NCBI GenBank assembly: GCA_934621385.1
Contig: CAKTUI010000048.1
Location: 1-13,493 of the forward strand
Direction: 5' to 3'
Length of the DNA stretch: 13,493 nt
DNA from: an uncultured Kiritimatiellota bacterium
Lineage (GTDB): Bacteria > Verrucomicrobiota > Kiritimatiellia > RFP12 > UBA1067
Shown: piece by piece, positions 1 to 6,976 of the stretch
How positions within the stretch are numbered: position 1 is the stretch's first letter
How the letters are laid out: every line of letters starts with the position of its first letter
Made by a program: the position numbers and the translations under genes
Notes under the pieces: model-generated
The model's database searches: none
The model's input: only the letters and a program-made list of their open reading frames with translations
Told to the model about the DNA's origin: nothing

Positions 1-25
1 CCCCCCCCCCCCCCCCCCCCCCCCC
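1..25. other. Homopolymer run of 25 C at the contig edge
   Basis: The window opens with 25 consecutive C followed by GGG. A pure homopolymer of this length exactly at the end of a sequence is most easily explained as an assembly or read artefact, for example poly-G read tails on two-colour sequencers appearing as poly-C on the other strand. I assign it no biological role. The bases just after it may also be unreliable. Confidence 0.7.
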
Positions 26-39
26 GGGTTCGCGCCCCT

Positions 40-68
40 TTGCCTTTTCCTCAACACTATGGTATAAT
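40..68 (+). promoter_or_regulatory. Promoter of pyrH (-35 TTGCCT, extended -10 TGGTATAAT)
   Basis: A perfect TATAAT at 63-68 is preceded by TGG at 60-62, giving an extended -10 element. A -35-like TTGCCT lies at 40-45, exactly 17 bases upstream. This is the best-formed sigma-70-type promoter in the window. The expected start of transcription, about 7 bases after the -10, falls at 75-76, on or next to the GTG proposed as the pyrH start codon. This means pyrH can be transcribed without rpsB-tsf, which commonly precede it in bacteria. Confidence 0.7.
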
Positions 69-75
69 GCGCGGT

Positions 76-810
76 GTGAAAAGAGGTTCGAAAAAACTGA
101 AGTATCATCGGATTCTGCTTAAGCTCTCCGGTGAGGTGCTTGGCAACAAGTCCACGGGCGAGTGCATCGACCCGAAGAATCTGGCCTTTATGGCCGAGCG
201 CGTCAAGAAAATTCATGCGCTTGGCGTTGAGGTTGGCATCGTTTTGGGCGGCGGCAACATCTTTCGTGGTCTGACGGGTGCCGGCAAGGGTGTTGACCGC
301 GTGGTTGGCGATTCGATGGGTATGCTGGCGACAATCATCAACGGCCTGGCCATGATGAATGCGCTTGAGTCGATTGACGTTCCGACGCGCCTGATGACGG
401 CCATCGAAATGCCCAAGCTCGCCGAACCCTTCATTCAGCGTCGCGCCCTGCGGCACTTTGAGAAGGGGCGCGTGTGCATTTTCGCTGGCGGCACGGGCAA
501 CCCCTACTTTTCGACCGATACGGCCGCCGCGCTCAAGGCAAGCGAGATTGGCGCGGATGCCTTGCTGAAGGCGACGAAAGTCGACGGAATCTACACGGCG
601 GATCCGAAGAAGGATCCGAAGGCGAAGAAGTATGGCCAGCTCAAGTACGAGACGGCACTTGAGAAACGGCTGAAAGTGATGGATTCGGCGGCATTCTCGC
701 TGTGCATGGACAACGGTATCCCCATCATCGTCTTCGACTTCTTTGACAAGGATGCGCTGGAGCGTGTTGTGCGCGGCGATGCCGTTGGTACGCTTGTCTG
801 CGACAAGTGA
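76..810 (+). CDS. pyrH: Uridylate kinase (UMP kinase)
   Basis: This enzyme phosphorylates UMP to UDP with ATP in pyrimidine nucleotide synthesis. It is a cytoplasmic hexamer of the amino-acid-kinase fold, normally activated by GTP and inhibited by UTP. The 244-residue product shows the family landmarks in order: KLSGE (16-20), GGGNIFRG (58-65), GDSMGMLAT (from 79), GTGNPYFSTDTAA (139-151) and KATKVDGIYTADP (165-177). Length matches the usual 235-245. The frame is open upstream to a TTG at 40 and an ATG at 67, but those overlap the -35 and -10 promoter hexamers. I therefore choose GTG 76, which leaves about ten residues before the conserved RILLKLSGE. No Shine-Dalgarno precedes it, so translation may be leaderless. 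An AGAGG at 82-86 with a CTG at 97 is a less likely alternative. The gene is followed 57 bases later by frr, the usual partner. Confidence 0.95.
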   Translation: MKRGSKKLKYHRILLKLSGEVLGNKSTGECIDPKNLAFMAERVKKIHALGVEVGIVLGGGNIFRGLTGAGKGVDRVVGDSMGMLATIINGLAMMNALESIDVPTRLMTAIEMPKLAEPFIQRRALRHFEKGRVCIFAGGTGNPYFSTDTAAALKASEIGADALLKATKVDGIYTADPKKDPKAKKYGQLKYETALEKRLKVMDSAAFSLCMDNGIPIIVFDFFDKDALERVVRGDAVGTLVCDK

Positions 811-867
811 GCGCGGCGATGCGGTGATTTTGACGAACGATAACCTAATACGAGAAAAGAAGAGAAT

Positions 868-1431
868 ATGGAAACGGTAAGTGAAGTCCTTAATGATGCC
901 CAGGCCAAGATTCAGAAGAGCTTTGATGCGCTGAAGCAGCAGTTCGCTGGCTTGCGCACGGGCAAGGCGAGTCCGGCGATGGTTGACCAGATCAAGGTCG
1001 ATTACTACGGATGCCCGACGCCGATTAAGAACCTGGGTACAATTTCGACGCCCGAACCTCGCCAGATTAAGATTACGCCGTTCGATCCGACGGTTCTCGA
1101 TGGGATGAACAAGGCGATTCTCGCGGCCAACATTGGCGTCACGCCGCAGACGGACGGCAAGGTCCTGCGCATTACGGTTCCCGAGCTCAATGAGGAGCGT
1201 CGCAAGGAGATCGTCAAGGTTGCCAAGACGCAGGCCGAGGCCCAGAAGGTCGCCATGCGCAATGTGCGCCGCGATGCGAACGATGCGGTGAAGAAGCTTG
1301 AGAAGGACAAGAAGATCTCCGAGGATGACATGAAGCAGGGCCTTGAGAAGATCCAGAAGGCGACGGACGACGGCATCGCGAAGATTGACGCGGAGCTGAA
1401 GGTCAAGGAATCTGAGGTCATGGCCGTCTGA
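868..1431 (+). CDS. frr: Ribosome recycling factor
   Basis: RRF acts with EF-G in the cytoplasm to split the post-termination ribosome into subunits so that it can start again. The 187-residue protein matches the family's usual 185 or so. It has the conserved early segment with LRTGKASPAMVDQIKVDYYG (about 30-49), the central PEPRQIKITPFD (about 63-74), ANIGVTPQTDGKVLRITVPEL (about 90-110), and a long charged C-terminal helix with ERRKEIVK. ATG 868 is preceded by a purine-rich GAAGAG a few bases upstream. The pyrH-frr order is widely conserved. I see no convincing promoter in the 57-base gap, so it is probably transcribed with pyrH. Confidence 0.97.
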   Translation: METVSEVLNDAQAKIQKSFDALKQQFAGLRTGKASPAMVDQIKVDYYGCPTPIKNLGTISTPEPRQIKITPFDPTVLDGMNKAILAANIGVTPQTDGKVLRITVPELNEERRKEIVKVAKTQAEAQKVAMRNVRRDANDAVKKLEKDKKISEDDMKQGLEKIQKATDDGIAKIDAELKVKESEVMAV

Positions 1432-1487
1432 CGGTTGGCGGTCTCATCAAATCAACAGGTCAAAACTCTAACGGAAGAAGGCGAACG

Positions 1488-2768
1488 ATGGCAGACGAGA
1501 ATCCGATAAGCCCGATTACTGCGGCGGAACCGCCGAAGGTGAATCCGCTGGCGACGCCGGCATCGGCGCATACGTCGACACTGAAACTGAAGCCGGTGAT
1601 TCGCAAGCCGACGGTTGGCGGCGTTCCGCAGCCGGGACTGAAGCCCGGGCTGAAGTTGCCGCCGAAGCCTGGCGCAACGCTGACCGGGCTGAAGCCGGGC
1701 GTTCGTTTGCCGCCCAAGCCGGGGATTGCGACGGCGGGGTTGAAGTTGCCCACGCAGGCCGCCCTGAAGCCGGGCATTCGCCTGCCGCCGAAGCCTGGAG
1801 TCGCAACGGCGGGGTTGAAGTTGCCGACGCAGCCGGGACTGAACCCCGTTGCGCATCCAGTTGCCGCTCAGCCGACTACTGCAACGCCGACGGTCGCGCC
1901 GGCTGCGGAGGTCAAGCCTGTCGCGGTTATGACACCTGTTGAGGCCGAGAAACCGGCACCTGCCGCTGAACCCAAGGCAACGATGCCGCCGTCCGGGGTC
2001 AAGCCCGTGGTTGCGACGGCGGGGCTGAAGTTGCCCACGCAACCTGGCCTGAAGCCCGTGATTCGTCCTGTCGCCGCCCAGCCAACTCCCCAGCCTGCGG
2101 CGCCAGCTGCACCGAAGGCCGCCGAGGCCCCGAAGCCGATGGAAGCGCTCAAGGCGATGACCCAGAACCTGAAGAGCATCACGGCTCCGATTCCCCAGGC
2201 GGCCATCCTTCACAAGACCGGCATCATTGCGGATCCGGGGCTTTCGGATGCCCAGAAGCAGGCGGCGAAGTCGAAGACGGCGCGCATTTCGCTTTCGGAT
2301 GCGATGGGTGTCGCTCCCGTTTCCAACGATGCACCGATGAAGACGATTCGCATCAAGCGGCCCGTTGGCCTTTCTGGTGCGACGAGCGAGACGGCACTGA
2401 AGCCTGCCGAGGCCCCAGTGGAGGCCGAGAAGCCCGCTTCTGCCGCCGTCAAGCCAGGTCCGAGCATCACCCAGCGCAAGACGCTGAAGATTTCGCGCTC
2501 GGGGGGCGTCGTTCGTCCGGCCGGACGTTTCGGTGCGAAGCCGGCTGCCGTGCCTGCGGCGACTCCGGCTGCAGCTGCCCCGGTGGAGGACATTGCCGAT
2601 ATTCCCGACATTCCACCCATGCCGACCGCACCTGCGGCGGCCAGTAGCGAGGCGGCTGTTTCGGGTGCGTTGGCGGTCATCAGCCTGATCGTTCAGGTTG
2701 CGGCATGTGTCGCCATGGGTGCGCTCGCGTACTTCCTCTATGCGGATACGGCGATTTCGTCGCTCTGA
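1488..2768 (+). CDS. Pro/Ala/Lys-rich repetitive protein with one C-terminal membrane helix, function unknown
   Basis: I do not recognise this 426-residue protein. Residues 1-390 are low complexity, rich in Pro, Ala, Lys, Thr and Val, and probably disordered. The ten-residue unit ATAGLKLPTQ occurs three times (81-90, 106-115, 176-185) among variants such as LKPGIRLPPKPG. Three short basic motifs of the form KTx(R/K)I lie at 263-267 (KTARI), 285-289 (KTIRI) and 331-335 (KTLKI). An acidic patch (EDIADIPDIP, 367-376) precedes a single hydrophobic helix at about 392-416, so the protein is probably anchored by its C-terminus. ATG 1488 has a good ribosome site, GAAGAAGG at 1474-1481. The stop lies 7 bases before the next gene, an ABC permease, suggesting a role with that exporter. 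Composition differs strongly from neighbouring enzymes, but the continuous frame, ribosome site and operon position support it being real. Confidence 0.75.
   Translation: MADENPISPITAAEPPKVNPLATPASAHTSTLKLKPVIRKPTVGGVPQPGLKPGLKLPPKPGATLTGLKPGVRLPPKPGIATAGLKLPTQAALKPGIRLPPKPGVATAGLKLPTQPGLNPVAHPVAAQPTTATPTVAPAAEVKPVAVMTPVEAEKPAPAAEPKATMPPSGVKPVVATAGLKLPTQPGLKPVIRPVAAQPTPQPAAPAAPKAAEAPKPMEALKAMTQNLKSITAPIPQAAILHKTGIIADPGLSDAQKQAAKSKTARISLSDAMGVAPVSNDAPMKTIRIKRPVGLSGATSETALKPAEAPVEAEKPASAAVKPGPSITQRKTLKISRSGGVVRPAGRFGAKPAAVPAATPAAAAPVEDIADIPDIPPMPTAPAAASSEAAVSGALAVISLIVQVAACVAMGALAYFLYADTAISSL
1726..2042 (+). repeat. Three dispersed copies of a roughly 32-base coding repeat
   Basis: Near-identical segments begin at 1726, 1801 and 2011, each with the core ACGGCGGGGTTGAAGTTGCC or one mismatch to it, and each coding for (V/I)ATAGLKLPTQ. 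The first two are 75 bases apart and the third 210 bases further on. The DNA similarity extends to synonymous positions, which suggests recent duplication or recombination within the gene rather than old protein repeats alone. Confidence 0.8.
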
Positions 2769-2775
2769 TGGCGGC

Positions 2776-3657
2776 ATGACGCGCTTACGTGCACTTGCCT
2801 ACGCAACGGTTCTCGAGATTCTCGGAGAACCGTTTGTTTTGTTGTTGACGCTTTCGTCGCTTGCACTTGCCGTGTTGGCTCCGGCATTCCACTACCACCA
2901 GTTTGGCGAAGCGTCGCGGATGGCGCGGGATGCGGGGATTTCGGCCCTGATTCTCGGCGGCAGCGTCTTGGCCGTCTTTGCGCCAATCCGAACCTATCGG
3001 CGTGAAATCGAGTCCGGGACGGTGTTGACGGCATTGGCCTTGCCCGTGTCGCGGACGCTCTTCTTCCTGGCCAAGTTTCTCGGACTCTTCGTGGCCTATG
3101 TCGTCTTCGTGACGACGGTTGGGTGCGTCTCGCTGACGATCGTGAATGGGGCGGAAATCGGTGGGGTGATTGCCGCCGCACGAGGAGATGTTGCCCGACT
3201 CTGGGGTCCTTCGCTTGCCTGTGCGGTTTCGGTGCTTGTTGTGCCACTTGCCGGTGCCGCGGCACTCAATCGGTTTGCGCGTTTCAGATTCACCCTGTCT
3301 GCGAATCTGATGGCGCTCGTGCTGGCATGTGCGGGCCTTGCCTATCGTTTCAATGCCGCGCTGGCGTACCGCTATCTGCCGGTGGCCCTGCTCGCCGCCC
3401 TGCCCGCCCTTGTCCTCATGGCGGCGGCGGCCGCCTTTTCCGTCCGCTTACGGGGGAATGCCGCTTCGACTGCGGCTGTCCTGGCTGGCGCGGCGTTTCT
3501 GCCGGCACTGGGCAACTACTGCCTTTCGGATGCCCTCACGGATGGCGGGGCGGTTGGTGGTGCCTACATTCTGCAGGCCCTTGCGGCGATTGCCCCGGCC
3601 GTGGCTGGCTTGCTTCTTTTGGGGATGGCTCTTTTCAAGGAACGGGATGTCTCATGA
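2776..3657 (+). CDS. ABC-2 type transporter permease subunit
   Basis: This 293-residue integral membrane protein has about eight hydrophobic segments (roughly 19-37, 54-71, 98-118, 146-166, 175-190, 201-222, 232-250, 263-286). The RTYRREIESGTVLTALALPVSR segment (about 72-93) is typical of ABC-2 export permeases, where a cytoplasmic loop after the second helix touches the ATPase. It should form the membrane channel of an exporter with the ATPase encoded immediately after it. I start at ATG 2776, 7 bases after the previous stop. The frame extends upstream to 2698, but that part overlaps the membrane helix codons of the preceding gene. The stop overlaps the ATPase start (ATGA). The substrate cannot be told. 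Codons 10-20 contain a strong hairpin, listed separately. Confidence 0.85.
   Translation: MTRLRALAYATVLEILGEPFVLLLTLSSLALAVLAPAFHYHQFGEASRMARDAGISALILGGSVLAVFAPIRTYRREIESGTVLTALALPVSRTLFFLAKFLGLFVAYVVFVTTVGCVSLTIVNGAEIGGVIAAARGDVARLWGPSLACAVSVLVVPLAGAAALNRFARFRFTLSANLMALVLACAGLAYRFNAALAYRYLPVALLAALPALVLMAAAAAFSVRLRGNAASTAAVLAGAAFLPALGNYCLSDALTDGGAVGGAYILQALAAIAPAVAGLLLLGMALFKERDVS
2805..2847 (+). terminator. Terminator-like hairpin plus T-rich run inside the start of the permease gene
   Basis: Arms AACGGTTCTC (2805-2814) and GAGAACCGTT (2825-2834) pair perfectly over 10 bases. The stem can extend by GAG/CTC (2815-2817 with 2821-2823) past one bulged G, closing on a 3-base loop. A T-rich run follows at 2833-2846 (TTTGTTTTGTTGTT). 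The structure lies 36 bases after the stop of the Pro/Ala/Lys-rich gene and within codons 10-20 of the permease. It resembles an intrinsic terminator, but the T run is broken by G and the site is translated. It may act as a conditional attenuator, or be a by-product of coding sequence. Confidence 0.4.
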
Positions 3658-4415
3658 GCGAAGAGAACGTGATTGAACTGGCGAAGGTGACGCGCATCTT
3701 TCGGGACTTCTGGTTGAGACCGACCGTGAAGGCGGTCGATGGGCTTGACCTCACCGTGCGGCGCGGCGAGACATTCGGTCTGCTTGGACCGAATGGAAGC
3801 GGCAAGTCGACGACCATTAAGATGATCCTTGGGTTGCTGACACCTTCCAGCGGAAGCGTCCGTCTGTTCGGCCTGCCGCCGCGTTCCATTGCCGCACGGG
3901 CGAAACTCGGCTACTTGCCGGAACTCAGTTACCTGCATCCCTTTCTGACGGCCCGCGAGACGCTCGGCTATTACGCGGGTCTTTGCGGTCTGCCGCGGTC
4001 GGTCGCCCGGGCGCGGACCGACGAGCTGCTGCGGATGGTCAAACTGACGGATGTCGCCAACCGTCCCGTCGGTGGCTACTCAAAGGGCATGGCGCGTCGC
4101 GTCGCTCTCGCCGCCGCCTTGATTGGAAAGCCCGAGTTGCTGATTCTCGACGAGCCGACTTCTGGATTGGACCCCGTCTCGACGCGTGAAGTGAAACTGC
4201 TGATCAAGGCCCTCGCCGAAAACGGCATGACCATTCTGATGACGTCGCACCTGCTGGCGGATGCCGAGGATGTCTGCGATCGTGTGATGATTCTCAATCA
4301 CGGGAAGTCGGTCGCCGAGGGGCGTGTTGCCGAGTTGGGTGAATCGCTGGAAGATTTCTTCCTTGCCAAGGTTGGAGAAGCGGATGAGTTCGTTCTGGCG
4401 GATTTTCTGGCTTGA
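3654..4415 (+). CDS. ABC transporter ATP-binding protein (ABC-2 exporter type)
   Basis: This 253-residue cytoplasmic ATPase powers the exporter formed by its two flanking permeases. It shows Walker A GPNGSGKS (45-52), the signature motif in the variant form YSKGM (142-146), Walker B LLILDEP (162-168) followed by TSGLD, and the switch histidine in TSHLL (H199). The Q-loop position reads GYLPEL (86-91), with Glu replacing Gln, as is common in this single-domain exporter subclass. All catalytic elements are present, so it should be active. The start overlaps the permease stop (ATGA), and its last 32 bases overlap the start of the second permease, so the three genes are almost certainly translationally coupled. 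The substrate is unknown. Confidence 0.93.
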   Translation: MSEENVIELAKVTRIFRDFWLRPTVKAVDGLDLTVRRGETFGLLGPNGSGKSTTIKMILGLLTPSSGSVRLFGLPPRSIAARAKLGYLPELSYLHPFLTARETLGYYAGLCGLPRSVARARTDELLRMVKLTDVANRPVGGYSKGMARRVALAAALIGKPELLILDEPTSGLDPVSTREVKLLIKALAENGMTILMTSHLLADAEDVCDRVMILNHGKSVAEGRVAELGESLEDFFLAKVGEADEFVLADFLA

Positions 4416-5646
4416 GTTCCTCGGCCTCGTTCGGACGAAGACGCTGGGTCTCCTGATGTTCGGCTCCATCGTCTGGATGGTCGTTGCGCCGTTCATCCTT
4501 GTGGGGGATGGAACGGAGGCCGGTGCGCGGCAGATGTGCATTCGGTATGCGCTGGGCGGGGTCGTCACCCTGCTGTCGGTTTCGCTTCTCGCGTCCGCAA
4601 CCGGTTCAATCGCCCGTGAACGGGCATCCCGCCGCCTTCAACTGACGATGGTTCGCCCCGTACGCTTTGTGACGATTGCCCTCGGGAAGATTGCCGCGCT
4701 TTCAGCGGCGGGAGCCTTGGTGCTCGCGCTCGCTGTGGGGATTGAGGCGGAGCGACAGGATCTGACGCGTCTGTGCCGCCATGTGGTTGCGCCCGTTCTG
4801 CCAAGCCCTCGGGCGGAGGCCGAGGCCATGTATGAGGTCTACATGAACGACCCCGAGACACCGGAAGAGGTGAAGAAGACGAAGAAGTCCATTATCCTTC
4901 GCTTGCTGACGCAGCGGGCCGTCGACCACTACCAGACGATTCCGACGAATGAAGTTGCTCGTTGGACGATGTCCCCGGCTCCTTCGGATATGTCGGGGCT
5001 TGCCGTGCGTCTTCGTTTCACGAACGCCTTTGACTTGCGGGAGGATGTGCGCGGCACACTGACCTTTGCCGACATTTCCGGGAGCGTGAGCAATATCACG
5101 CGGGCCGTTGTTGAGATTCCGCTGTCGTTCCCCGCCGTGCAGACGAACCGTGCAGATGAGCTTACGTTTGAAAATGCCGGCACGGCGGCGCTGATGCTGC
5201 GTCCGCGTAAGGACATCCAGCTCCTTGTGCCGGCGGACGGCTTTGGCTGGAATCTGTTGCGGGCCTACATTGAATTGACGGGACTGCTTGTTCTCGTGAT
5301 TTCGCTTGGCGTTTTTCTGGGGGCGGGTCTTGGTCGTGCGCCGGCACTTTTTACGGCGGTGGTCATCCTTATCCTAAGCGAAATCAGCCCCAGCGTCGTC
5401 GAACAGTACCCAGATGAATTGGAGACGAATAGGGCGGATCGCATAGGACTTGCCTTGACGCGCTTTGCGGCGGAGGCGACGCATCCGCTCAGCACGCTTG
5501 TTCCTCTTTCAAAGCTGGCCGAGGGCGAGTGTGTGGAGCCGCGGGAAGTCGCACGGGTCAGCACGGTGAACATGATTCTGATGCCGTTTCTGTTCGCCGT
5601 TCTTTCGGCACTCGTTCTGCCGCGCAAGGAAGGCGGTGCGGACTGA
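4384..5646 (+). CDS. Second ABC exporter membrane subunit with large central soluble domain
   Basis: This 420-residue membrane protein has hydrophobic segments at about 21-41, 55-72 and 98-120, then a soluble stretch of some 170 residues (121-289), then segments at about 290-314, 320-338 and 396-413. The ERASRRLQLTMVRPVRFVTI stretch (79-98) resembles the cytoplasmic coupling region of ABC-2 permeases. The central domain, with many charged and beta-prone stretches, would lie outside the inner membrane if it follows the third helix; I recognise no fold in it. ATG 4384 overlaps the ATPase gene by 32 bases, and this start places the first helix close to the N-terminus. It looks like a partner permease of the 2776-3657 protein, making a heterodimeric exporter. 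The family assignment of this subunit is less certain than that of its neighbours. Confidence 0.8.
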   Translation: MSSFWRIFWLEFLGLVRTKTLGLLMFGSIVWMVVAPFILVGDGTEAGARQMCIRYALGGVVTLLSVSLLASATGSIARERASRRLQLTMVRPVRFVTIALGKIAALSAAGALVLALAVGIEAERQDLTRLCRHVVAPVLPSPRAEAEAMYEVYMNDPETPEEVKKTKKSIILRLLTQRAVDHYQTIPTNEVARWTMSPAPSDMSGLAVRLRFTNAFDLREDVRGTLTFADISGSVSNITRAVVEIPLSFPAVQTNRADELTFENAGTAALMLRPRKDIQLLVPADGFGWNLLRAYIELTGLLVLVISLGVFLGAGLGRAPALFTAVVILILSEISPSVVEQYPDELETNRADRIGLALTRFAAEATHPLSTLVPLSKLAEGECVEPREVARVSTVNMILMPFLFAVLSALVLPRKEGGAD

Positions 5647-5665
5647 AAGGGGGCATCCGTCGGCT

Positions 5666-5698
5666 GATTCGGGATTGGGCCGTTCGCCCGTGCGAATC
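5666..5698 (+). terminator. Weak inverted repeat between the exporter operon and hisS
   Basis: GATTCG (5666-5671) and CGAATC (5693-5698) can pair, with GGGC/GCCC (5677-5680 and 5686-5689) inside. No T run follows directly, so this is at most a weak or factor-assisted terminator for the exporter operon. The 100-base gap it sits in otherwise holds only the hisS promoter and ribosome site. Confidence 0.25.
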
Positions 5699-5712
5699 TC
5701 CATCGCCGATTT

Positions 5713-5721
5713 TGCTATAAT
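5713..5721 (+). promoter_or_regulatory. Extended -10 promoter of the hisS operon
   Basis: TGCTATAAT (5713-5721) combines a perfect -10 hexamer with the TGn extension. No -35 resembling TTGACA is present at 16-18 bases upstream, as expected when the extended -10 compensates. Transcription should begin near 5728, giving a leader of about 19 bases that includes the ribosome site AAGGAG (5736-5741). Confidence 0.65.
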
Positions 5722-5746
5722 ATCGGAAGAAGACGAAGGAGTATAC

Positions 5747-6976
5747 ATGTCGGATAAGATTAGTTTTGAACCGCCGCGTGGTATGCGGGATTTTTATCCC
5801 GAGGACATGGTTTGGCGCAACAAGGTGTTTGATGCATTCCGTGCGGCCGGCGAGGCGGCCGGTTTTGAGCCGTACGATGCGTGCGTGGTCGAGAGCTATG
5901 AGTTGCTGGCCCGTAAGGCCGGTGAGGAAGTCGGCGAGCAGATCTACCACTTCCTCGACAAGTCCGAGCGTCATCTCGCCCTCCGCGCCGAGATGACACC
6001 GACGCTGGCGCGAATGGTCGCCCAGCGTCAGCATGAGCTCGCCTTTCCTCTGAAGTGGACGACGATTGCGCAATGCTTTCGCTATGAGCGCATGACGAAA
6101 GGCCGCAAGCGCGAGCACTACCAGTGGAATGTCGATATCATCGGTGAGAAGTCCGTTCTGGCCGAGGTCGAGGTCATTGGCGCGGCCTGCGATGCCCTGC
6201 GCCGCATGGGGTTGACATCTGCCGATTTCAAGGTGCATGTCTCGTCCCGCAAGTTCCTGGGCGAACTGCTTGAGAAGAGCGGCATTGCCGCCGAGAAGCA
6301 TGCGCAGGTCTTCCTTGCGCTTGACAAGCGCGGCAAGATGCCAGATGAGGAGATTGCCGCCATGTTGCGCGAGGGCGGTCTTTCGGAGGCGGAAGTGGCG
6401 GCGACGTTCGCCATTATGGACACGAAGTCCTACGAGAACTGCCCAGAACTGAAGGAACTTTTCCGGCTGGCGCAGATTGCGGGCTTTGCCGATTGCCTTG
6501 AATTTGACATCTCGGTCATCCGGGGGCTCAGTTACTACACGGGCATCGTGTTCGAATGCTTTGACACGAAGGGCGAGTTCCGTGCCATCTTCGGCGGCGG
6601 GCGTTATGACAATTTGCTGACGACGATTGGCGGCGATCCCGCGACGGCCGTTGGACTTGGGTTTGGTGACGTGGTCGTGACGGAACTCCTGAAGGCGCGG
6701 CTTGGGACGGACGCGGCGAAGGCGAAGAAGGGCATTGCCGTCGGGTTCATGTTCCCCGAACAGCGTGATGCGGCCGTGAAACTCGCGGCGAAATTGCGCG
6801 GCGAGGGCGCGTGTGTCAATCTTTCGCTTCGCAATCAGAAACCGAAGAAGTTCTTCTCGCACGCCGATTCATGCGGCTCGGCAAAGGCCGTCTTTCTGGG
6901 GCCGGATGATGTGGCGAAGGGTGTGGCCCGCCTGAAGGACATGACGACACGCGAGGAGACGGAGGTATGCCTCTGA
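5747..6976 (+). CDS. hisS: Histidyl-tRNA synthetase
   Basis: This enzyme charges tRNA-His with histidine in the cytoplasm. The 409-residue class II synthetase has PPRGMRDFYPEDM at its N-terminus, motif 2 FRYER (111-115) with a KGRKREHYQ loop, the histidine-specific motif RGLSYYTG (259-266), FGGGRYDNL (282-290), motif 3 around AVGLGFG (301-307), and a C-terminal anticodon-binding domain from about 328. The motif reads YYTGIVFE rather than the YYNRTVFE of E. coli, closer to the archaeal/eukaryotic-like and cyanobacterial-type enzymes. ATG 5747 follows AAGGAG by 5 bases. The frame is open upstream to 5636, but that would run through the promoter. It heads a four-gene unit, and its last 10 bases overlap the next gene. 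Confidence 0.96.
   Translation: MSDKISFEPPRGMRDFYPEDMVWRNKVFDAFRAAGEAAGFEPYDACVVESYELLARKAGEEVGEQIYHFLDKSERHLALRAEMTPTLARMVAQRQHELAFPLKWTTIAQCFRYERMTKGRKREHYQWNVDIIGEKSVLAEVEVIGAACDALRRMGLTSADFKVHVSSRKFLGELLEKSGIAAEKHAQVFLALDKRGKMPDEEIAAMLREGGLSEAEVAATFAIMDTKSYENCPELKELFRLAQIAGFADCLEFDISVIRGLSYYTGIVFECFDTKGEFRAIFGGGRYDNLLTTIGGDPATAVGLGFGDVVVTELLKARLGTDAAKAKKGIAVGFMFPEQRDAAVKLAAKLRGEGACVNLSLRNQKPKKFFSHADSCGSAKAVFLGPDDVAKGVARLKDMTTREETEVCL

Noticed and set aside
1..25. Poly-C run as a biological element
   Set aside because: A homopolymer exactly at a sequence end is best explained as a technical artefact.
830..851. TTGACG (830-835) and TAATAC (846-851) as a promoter for frr
   Set aside because: The spacing of 10 bases is far too short for a sigma-70 promoter and the -10 match is poor; co-transcription from pyrH is simpler.
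1452..2777. 441-codon open frame on the minus strand, Arg-rich
   Set aside because: It lies antisense to the Pro/Ala/Lys-rich gene, has repetitive Arg-rich translation mirroring GC-rich codons on the other strand, and crosses the junction to the next gene. No recognisable domain.
3123..3653. Long upstream extension of the ATPase frame (open from 3123)
   Set aside because: The upstream part is Cys/Gly-rich nonsense overlapping the permease gene. The ATPase fold begins properly at ATG 3654 with the ATGA overlap.
5558..6862. 434-codon open frame on the minus strand
   Set aside because: Antisense to hisS, whose catalytic motifs are unmistakable on the + strand, and it runs through the hisS promoter.
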